Shown one piece after another: positions 58,966 through 64,000 of a DNA stretch of 64,000 nt. Positions within the stretch are counted from its first letter, which is position 1; each line of letters begins with the position of its first letter. Under the pieces are notes generated by a model. That model was given only the letters and a program-made list of their open reading frames with translations, was not told where the DNA came from and ran no database searches. Made by a program: the position numbers and the translations under genes. The stretch is from Chloroflexota bacterium (lineage in GTDB: Bacteria > Chloroflexota > Limnocylindria > QHBO01). Location of the stretch: NCBI GenBank assembly GCA_040902225.1, contig JBBDXT010000005.1, forward strand, positions 1 to 64,000, read 5' to 3'.

Positions 58966-59772
58966 ATGCCATACGATCGACGACCTGACCGACGCCCCGG
59001 CGGCGGCCGACCCGGCGGCCCCGGACGACCACCCGGTGACCGACCCAGCTTCGGCGACCGCCCGCAGCGGGATCGCCCGGCGTATGGGGACCGTCCGCAG
59101 CGGGATCGCCCGGCGTATGGGGACCGTCCACCGCGAGAAGGCGGCGACTTCAGCGGACCGCCGCGAGACCGCAGCCTCGGCGCGCGGCCGCCTCGTCCGG
59201 CCGGCTTTTCGCCGCGATCGATGGACGACGGGGGCATGTCGATCCGCCTCGACCCGCGGCGCCTCGGCGCCCTGAAGCTGCTCGCGGCCGAGGCAGGGAT
59301 CCGCCCCGGCGAGCTGGTGACCAGCTGGGTCGAGGAGCGCCTGGATGCCGCCCGCGCTGGCTCACCTGCCCCCTTGCCGGTCAACGCAGACGCTCTGGCA
59401 TCGCTGACCGCTCGCGTGGACGAGCTCGCACGGCGCCTCGATCAGATGGCGGGCGCGCCCACCGCGGAGCCCGAAACCGAGGCGCCTGCACCGCCCGCAA
59501 AGCGCGGACCTGGGCGGCCGAGGAAGGCTGTTTCCGCCAAGAAGGCCGGCCCCAGGGTCGCGCTCCATGACGAGATCACAGCGGTGATCAGGGAGCTCGG
59601 ACCGCAGACCGCGGCCGAGCTTGCCTCAGCGATCGCTGCGCGAGGGCGCTACCGGGCCCCGCGCAGCGCCAAGCCGCTCGACGCGGCGACAGTCAACGCG
59701 CGAGTCTCGAACCCGACCTACCGCGGGCGGTTCGTGCGTCGCGAGCACCGCATCGGGCTCGCCGTCGAGTAG
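58966..59772 (+). CDS. Low-complexity RG/RP-rich protein with AT-hook and C-terminal winged-helix-like domain
   Basis: Function not known. The 268-residue protein has four parts. Residues 1-80 are Arg/Pro/Gly-rich with a perfect tandem GDRPQRDRPAY repeat. Residues 85-120 form a small helical unit (MSIRLDPRRLGALKLLAAEAGIRPGELVTSWVEERL), like a ribbon-helix-helix or MetJ/Arc-type segment. Residues 130-190 form a linker with a coiled segment and an AT-hook (KRGPGRPRK). Residues 200-268 form a winged-helix-like domain (VALHDEITAVIREL, ATVNARVSNPTYRGRFVR). Together this suggests a nucleic-acid-binding protein that could form condensate-like assemblies. The start is set by TATGGT 7 nt upstream. Confidence 0.75.
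   Translation: MPYDRRPDRRPGGGRPGGPGRPPGDRPSFGDRPQRDRPAYGDRPQRDRPAYGDRPPREGGDFSGPPRDRSLGARPPRPAGFSPRSMDDGGMSIRLDPRRLGALKLLAAEAGIRPGELVTSWVEERLDAARAGSPAPLPVNADALASLTARVDELARRLDQMAGAPTAEPETEAPAPPAKRGPGRPRKAVSAKKAGPRVALHDEITAVIRELGPQTAAELASAIAARGRYRAPRSAKPLDAATVNARVSNPTYRGRFVRREHRIGLAVE
59053..59118 (+). repeat. Tandem repeat of 33 bp (two units)
   Basis: Two adjacent 33-bp units, nearly identical at the DNA level, each encode GDRPQRDRPAY. A third, degenerate unit follows. Recent duplication within the low-complexity N-terminus of the AT-hook gene. Confidence 0.8.
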
Positions 59773-59785
59773 GGCTCCAGCCGCC

Positions 59786-59989
59786 TCATCCCTCGAGGAT
59801 AAAGGTGACCAGGATGTTGGCCTGGAACTCCATCCCGCCGTCGCTGCCGGTGTTCACGCGCAGCTCCTTTACCCAGGCACCGCGCACGCCCCGCAACGTC
59901 TTGCTGGCGCGAGCCATTCCCTGGCGGATGGCATCCTCGAACGACTCACTCGACGTGCAGCTCAGCTCGGTGACCTTCGCGACTGACAT
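59786..59989 (-). CDS. Dodecin (flavin-binding)
   Basis: A 67-residue protein that forms hollow dodecamers storing flavin. The whole family pattern is present: VAKVTELSCTSSESFEDAI (1-22), the helix RQGMARASKTL, GAWVKELRV with the conserved Trp that stacks on the flavin ring (near 38), and EFQANILVTFILEG at the end. It starts with ATG 59989 and is convergent with the AT-hook gene. Confidence 0.95.
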   Translation of the reverse strand: MSVAKVTELSCTSSESFEDAIRQGMARASKTLRGVRGAWVKELRVNTGSDGGMEFQANILVTFILEG

Positions 59990-60033
59990 GCCGGATCTCC
60001 TCTTCAGGGGCGGGCGCCAAGTCTAAGCCGATC

Positions 60034-61071
60034 TCACGCCGCCTCCTCGTGCGTGGCCGTCCACGCCAGCAATCCGTCGGCGTCCATCGCGTTGACCACC
60101 GCCGACTCCGCTACGCCGCAGGCCGCGGCCCGGTCGCACCCGAAGGGGAGCCACGCCAGCTGCCCGGGCGCATGGGCGTCCGAGTCGATCGCGACCCGGC
60201 AGCCCGCCTCCACGGCCAGGCGCAGGATCCGCTTCGGCGGGTCGAGCCGCTCGGGTCGGGAGTTGACCTCGATCGCCTTGTCGAAGCGGAGGGCCGCGGC
60301 GAACACGATCTCGGCGTCAAAGGCGGAGGGTGGTCGACGCCGCTTGCCGGTGACCATGCGCCCGGTCATGTGTCCCAGCACGTCGAGATGCGGGCTGGCC
60401 AGTGCCATGACCAGCCGCTTGGTCATCGGCTTCTCGTCCATGCGCAGCTCGGAGTGCACGCTTCCGACCACCAGGTCGAGGCGCGCCAGCAGGGCGGGAT
60501 CCTGGTCGAGCGAGCCATCGCTCAGGATGTCGACCTCGATGCCGGTCAGGATCCGGAACGGCGCCAGCGCCGTGTTGAGCCGCGCCACCTCCTCGAGCTG
60601 CTGCTCAAGGCGGGCGGCTGAGAGCCCGTTGGCGACGGTCAGACGCGGCGAGTGGTCGGTTAGCACCATGTAGTCGTGGCCCAGCTCGCGGGCCGACTCC
60701 GCCATCTCGCGGATCGGCGAGCCTCCGTCCGACCAGTCGGAATGAACGTGACAGTCCCCGCGCAGGGCGGAGCGCAGCGCAGCGCCCAGGTCGGCGATGG
60801 GCTGTCCGCCGGTCGCCTCCAGGCGCCGCAGGTAGACGGGCTCCTCGCCGCGCAGCGACTCGGCGATGGTCCGCGCCAGCACCTCGCCGATGCCGGCCAG
60901 GTCACGGAGCGTCCCTCGGCGCGCGCGCTCGGCCAGCTCGGCACCCGGCATGGCAGCCACCCTGGCCGCGGCATTCCGAAAGGCCCGCACCCGAAACGTG
61001 GGCTCGTTGGCGACCTCCAACAGGAAGGCGATGCGCCGCAGGTCAGCGGCGGGGTCGCGCGACTCTGACAT
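60034..61071 (-). CDS. PHP-domain protein with PolX-type helix-hairpin-helix
   Basis: A putative phosphoesterase of 345 residues. The N-terminal part (about 5-80) is the HhH region of bacterial PolX proteins (FRVRAFRNAAARVAAMPG, LRDLAGIGEVLARTIAE). The polymerase (nucleotidyltransferase) domain of PolX is missing. The PHP domain follows directly (about 105-335) with the metal motifs GDCHVHSDWSDGGSP, LTDHSPR, ILTGIEVDI, VVGSVHSE, HLDVLGH and IDSDAHAPGQ. The fusion looks like a PolX stripped of its polymerase core. It lies 6 nt after the phosphotriesterase-family gene, likely in one operon. Confidence 0.88.
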   Translation of the reverse strand: MSESRDPAADLRRIAFLLEVANEPTFRVRAFRNAAARVAAMPGAELAERARRGTLRDLAGIGEVLARTIAESLRGEEPVYLRRLEATGGQPIADLGAALRSALRGDCHVHSDWSDGGSPIREMAESARELGHDYMVLTDHSPRLTVANGLSAARLEQQLEEVARLNTALAPFRILTGIEVDILSDGSLDQDPALLARLDLVVGSVHSELRMDEKPMTKRLVMALASPHLDVLGHMTGRMVTGKRRRPPSAFDAEIVFAAALRFDKAIEVNSRPERLDPPKRILRLAVEAGCRVAIDSDAHAPGQLAWLPFGCDRAAACGVAESAVVNAMDADGLLAWTATHEEAA

Positions 61072-61077
61072 GCGCCT

Positions 61078-62016
61078 CTATCCGATGGTGAGGATGCGGC
61101 GCGGGTTGTCGATCGTCATCTGCGCGATCTCCCCCTCCCCAACCGCCGCGGTGCGCAGGCTGGGCAGGAAGTGCTGCTGCAAGTAGGCGTAGCCGAAGCC
61201 CCCGTTGGCGCGCAGCTGGCTGTTGTGTGCCACGTCCTGGCTCAGCAGCAGCTGCGAGCCGAAGTCGCGCTCCAGCAGCTCGACGATCAGCTCGATCAGG
61301 TGCGGCTCCGCGGCCTCTTCGGTGCCAAATCGCTGTCCGATGAAGTCGAACTCCAGGTTGGCGCCGCGATCCAGGATGGCCAGGTAGTGGTCGAGCACCG
61401 GGTACGAATCGGCATGACCGATCACGACCCGCCTCGGGTCGACGCCCTCCTCCTCGAAGATGCGCAGCTGGTCGAGGCCGACAGGCGACTGGATGCCGTG
61501 GGTGCTGATCGCCATGCCGGTGGCGATCGCCGCCCGGGCCGCCGCTCGGTGGACCCGCTCCTCGAGGGCGCTTACCCACACTTTGTCGACGCCGATCTCG
61601 CCGATGATGCCGGGGTGGACGCCGGTTCCACGGACCCCGTCCCGGAACTCGGCGACCAGCTCGGCCGCAAGGTCGTCGACCGTGCGGCGGTCGATGCGCG
61701 CTTCCGCGGGGTAGTGGGCGCCGCGGTACCAACCGCAGCCCATCACCAGCTGCACGCCGGTGCGGGTGGCGAGCCGGCGCAGCCGCTCCGGGTCGCGGCC
61801 CACCCCGTCCAGGGTCAGATCGACGAGCGTCGATCCGCCGCGACGACGGAAGTCAGCCAGCTCCTCGACCAGGGTCTGCTCGTCGGGTGTCAGCTCCCAG
61901 TAGTCAAATCGGGCCTCGATGTGCCACAGGTAGATGCCGGTGTGCTCGTGAGGGAGGGTGAAGCCCACTCGGTCGGGTGGAATCGGGCCGCTGACGGTCA
62001 TCACGCGTGGGGCCAT
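61078..62016 (-). CDS. Phosphotriesterase-family metal-dependent hydrolase
   Basis: An amidohydrolase-superfamily enzyme; PTE homologues are usually lactonases or phosphotriesterases. The 312-residue protein has the TIM-barrel metal ligands: LPHEHTGIYL (near 21-25), IIGEIGVDK (near 153; Glu in place of the usual carboxylated Lys, as in many PTE-like proteins), ISTHG (near 187), VIGHADSYP (near 213) and LLLSQD (near 275). ATG 62016 has AGGAGGC 4 nt upstream. It is the first gene of a PTE-PHP pair and is divergent from the glutamate dehydrogenase paralogue. Confidence 0.88.
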   Translation of the reverse strand: MAPRVMTVSGPIPPDRVGFTLPHEHTGIYLWHIEARFDYWELTPDEQTLVEELADFRRRGGSTLVDLTLDGVGRDPERLRRLATRTGVQLVMGCGWYRGAHYPAEARIDRRTVDDLAAELVAEFRDGVRGTGVHPGIIGEIGVDKVWVSALEERVHRAAARAAIATGMAISTHGIQSPVGLDQLRIFEEEGVDPRRVVIGHADSYPVLDHYLAILDRGANLEFDFIGQRFGTEEAAEPHLIELIVELLERDFGSQLLLSQDVAHNSQLRANGGFGYAYLQQHFLPSLRTAAVGEGEIAQMTIDNPRRILTIG

Positions 62017-62152
62017 GGCTGCCTCCTGGTCGCGTGTGCCGGTGCGGCGTTTGCTGGGCCGCCGGCACATCGGGTTGCATGGAGCGTCAGTGTGCCACCC
62101 GGCCGCGCAATTGGTCGCCATCGGCCGCGTCTTTCGCTAGCCTGTGGGGCGC

Positions 62153-63424
62153 ATGCCTGCCACACCCGATGGAACCAACGCCGCGGATAACGTGTGGACC
62201 GCGGCGCAGCGCGACCTCGATTTGGCGGCCGAGCGGCTCAACCTGGACGCCGGCATGCACAAGGTCCTGCGCATCCCGAAGCGCGAGCTGGAGGTTCACT
62301 TCCCGGTCACCCTCGACGATGGGTCGGTGCAGGCCTTCACCGGCTACCGGGTGCACCACAACCTGAACCGCGGCCCTGCCACCGGCGGCGTGCGCTACAC
62401 GCAGGACCTGACCCTGGACCTGGTGCGCGCCAACGCGATGCTCAACACCTGGAAGGCGGCGCTGCTGGAGGTGCCGTGGGGCGGCGCCATGGGCGGCGTG
62501 GTGGTCAATCCGCGCCGCCTGTCGGTCAACGAGCGCCAGGGGCTGACCCGCAGGTACGCGACCGAGATCAGCCTGCTGATCGGCCCTGAGCGGGATATCC
62601 CGACCCCCGACGTGAACACCGGCTCCCAGACGATGGCGTGGATCATGGACACGTACAGCATGCATCAGGGCCACACCATCCCAGCGATTGTGACGGGGAA
62701 GCCGATGGCCATCGGCGGCACGCGGGGCCGGCGCGAGTCGACCAGCCGCGGGGCGTTCCATTGCATCCTCGCCGCCTCCCGGGCGCGGGGCCTGGCCCTC
62801 GGCGAGGCACGCGTCGCGATCCAGGGCTTCGGCCGGGTGGGCACCACCCTGGCCGAGATGCTCTCCGGCGCGGGCGCCCGGGTCGTGGCCATCGCCGATG
62901 ACCGGGCCGCGGTCGCCAATCCGTCGGGGATCGACGTGCCGGCGGCGGTCGACTGGATGCACCGCCACGACTCGATCACCGACTGCCCGGGCACGGAGCC
63001 GATCGACCGGGCCGACCTCTTCGGCGTCGACTGCGACGTCCTGGTCTCGGCGGGGCTCCAGAACCAGGTCACCGCCGAGGCGGCCGACGCGCTGCGTGCC
63101 GGCATCCTGGCCGAGGCCGCGAACTCGCCAACGACCCCAGAGGCGGATGCCATCCTGCGCGACCGGGGCGTCCTGGTCGTGCCGGACATCCTGTGCAGCG
63201 CAGGTGGACTGCTGCTCGGCTACTTCGAGTGGGTGCAGGACACCCAGGCGTTCTTCTGGGCGGACCGTGAGATCGCCGCCGAGCTGGAACGCATCATGGA
63301 GGCCGCCTTTGCCGGGGTGCTTGCGACCGCCGAGCGCGAGCGGGTCGACCTGCGCGGCGCGGCCATGATGGTGGCCGTGGGCCGCGTGGCTGAGGCGACC
63401 GCCCTGCGCGGCCTGTATCCCTGA
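62153..63424 (+). CDS. Glutamate dehydrogenase paralogue lacking the catalytic lysine
   Basis: Collinear over its full 423 residues with the active-type glutamate dehydrogenase at 39949-41229, and about as long. The three conserved lysines of the active site (K89, K113, K125 in C. symbiosum numbering) are Thr77 (GPATGGVRY), Lys101 (kept) and Met113 (GGAMGG). The catalytic and substrate-carboxylate lysines are therefore gone, while the Asp in TPDVNT (153) and the Rossmann loop [15 protein letters not shown] are kept. The frame is intact and uses the same codon style as its neighbours, so the gene is maintained. It may be a non-catalytic partner, a regulator or a different enzyme. TAGCCT lies 9 nt before the ATG. 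Confidence 0.9.
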   Translation: MPATPDGTNAADNVWTAAQRDLDLAAERLNLDAGMHKVLRIPKRELEVHFPVTLDDGSVQAFTGYRVHHNLNRGPATGGVRYTQDLTLDLVRANAMLNTWKAALLEVPWGGAMGGVVVNPRRLSVNERQGLTRRYATEISLLIGPERDIPTPDVNTGSQTMAWIMDTYSMHQGHTIPAIVTGKPMAIGGTRGRRESTSRGAFHCILAASRARGLALGEARVAIQGFGRVGTTLAEMLSGAGARVVAIADDRAAVANPSGIDVPAAVDWMHRHDSITDCPGTEPIDRADLFGVDCDVLVSAGLQNQVTAEAADALRAGILAEAANSPTTPEADAILRDRGVLVVPDILCSAGGLLLGYFEWVQDTQAFFWADREIAAELERIMEAAFAGVLATAERERVDLRGAAMMVAVGRVAEATALRGLYP

Positions 63425-63485
63425 TCGGCCGAGCGCCGAGCTCACCGGTTGCGACGGCTCCGGTCCAGCCGCCAATATGGCGCGC

Positions 63486-64000
63486 GTGAGCCAGCCAGAG
63501 CAGGGGCGCGAGCGAAAGCGGCGCTTCATCACCCAGTCCGGTGTCGAGATCAACCGCCTCTATACCCCGGCCGATCTCGCCGACCCGGCCAACGACCCGG
63601 ACCACGATCGACCGCGCTACCGCTTCAGCCCGCCTGCCGGCGAGCCTGATGGCTGGAACGAGGCGGACGACGTCGGCCTCCCCGGCCAGCCGCCCTTCAC
63701 AAGGGGGATCCACCCCACCGGCCACCGCGGCCGCCTCTGGACGATGCGCATGTTCGCCGGCTTCGGCACCGCCGAGGACACCAACGACCGCTTCAAGAAG
63801 CTTATCGCGGCGGGCGGCACCGGCCTGTCGATCGCCTACGACATGCCGACCCTGTACGGCTACGACCACGACGACCCGCTCGCCGCCGGGGAGTTCGGCA
63901 CCTGCGGGGTCGCGGTCAGCAGCCTGGCGGACATGGAGATCCTGCTGGCCGGCCTGCCCGTCGGCGAGATCAGCACCAGCATGACCATCAACTCCCCCGC
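63486..64000 (+). CDS. Methylmalonyl-CoA mutase large subunit (partial)
   Basis: The window ends inside this gene. The visible 171 residues show the N-terminal swivel ([24 protein letters not shown]), [34 protein letters not shown] (near 85-115), [14 protein letters not shown] and the ensuing SMTINSPA. These are the standard opening segments of the mutase TIM barrel that binds the acyl-CoA. The GTG at 63486 has CAATAT 7 nt upstream (a poor -10) and begins the conserved part. The separate B12-binding subunit and MeaB lie at 46607-47955 on the other strand. Confidence 0.93.
   Translation, partial: MSQPEQGRERKRRFITQSGVEINRLYTPADLADPANDPDHDRPRYRFSPPAGEPDGWNEADDVGLPGQPPFTRGIHPTGHRGRLWTMRMFAGFGTAEDTNDRFKKLIAAGGTGLSIAYDMPTLYGYDHDDPLAAGEFGTCGVAVSSLADMEILLAGLPVGEISTSMTINSP

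Noticed and set aside
59053-59118. Possible short CRISPR-like or minisatellite array
   Set aside because: The repeats are directly adjacent, without spacers, and stay in frame as a protein repeat.

Overview
The window is about 68% G+C, densely coded on both strands and bacterial. It starts inside a 16S rRNA gene read on the minus strand. My working placement is a Chloroflexota-type lineage (Limnocylindria/Ellin6529-like). This is inferred from the G+C content, a class I lysyl-tRNA synthetase, GT-C type membrane proteins and an aerobic acyl-CoA/methylmalonyl-CoA gene set; only a 16S comparison would settle it. Many genes have no Shine-Dalgarno sequence but carry a TANNNT hexamer exactly 6-8 nt (mostly 7) before the start codon, which points to widespread leaderless transcription.

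1-8.3 kb: 16S rRNA, a broken aldose 1-epimerase, then recR-ybaB-dnaX, SRP RNA, two tRNA-Ser genes and a tadA-like gene. This is the same neighbourhood as in Bacillus subtilis (tRNA-Ser, tadA, scr, dnaX, yaaK, recR, rrn). The tadA-like protein has lost its catalytic Glu (HAE to HAV), and the only tRNA-Arg in the window has anticodon GCG rather than ACG. A GT39 mannosyltransferase and a DEAD-box helicase follow.

8.5-21 kb: an accessory-looking stretch with a Cys-rich small protein, Dps, an ArsR/AHSA1 pair, a lipoprotein and a Ca2+/H+ exchanger. It also holds two partial copies of the 3' end of tRNA-Arg that look like attachment-site scars, three class III nucleotide cyclases with different sensor modules, aroE, tdk, an OsmC-like protein, two more tRNA-Ser genes, and fragments of dead genes (MetAP, a metzincin protease, a PLP decarboxylase, a haem peroxidase).

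21.7-39 kb: housekeeping genes. These are serS-lysS(class I)-greA, uppP, a K+-independent H+-pyrophosphatase, an Ig-like/WD40 surface protein, lepB, ndk, an M16 peptidase, and the coenzyme A genes coaX-coaBC-panC, where the PanC is strongly altered at its active site. A HhH-GPD repair protein and a BioD-like/DRTGG protein come next.

40-50 kb: a catabolic block on the minus strand. It holds glutamate dehydrogenase, thiolase, long-chain acyl-CoA synthetase, acyl-CoA dehydrogenase, 3-hydroxyacyl-CoA dehydrogenase, MeaB, the B12-binding mutase subunit, a luciferase-like oxidoreductase, a pterin dehydratase and FolE. Together these suggest beta-oxidation feeding propionyl/methylmalonyl-CoA metabolism; the large mutase subunit begins at the right edge of the window.

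50-64 kb: a degenerate NERD-like protein, a large GT-C-like membrane protein, a complete OpuC/OsmF-type osmoprotectant ABC transporter, DUF1684, zinc-ribbon and TPM/DUF2207 membrane proteins, a low-complexity AT-hook protein, dodecin, a PolX-like PHP protein, a phosphotriesterase-family protein, a glutamate dehydrogenase paralogue lacking its catalytic lysine, and mcmA (partial).
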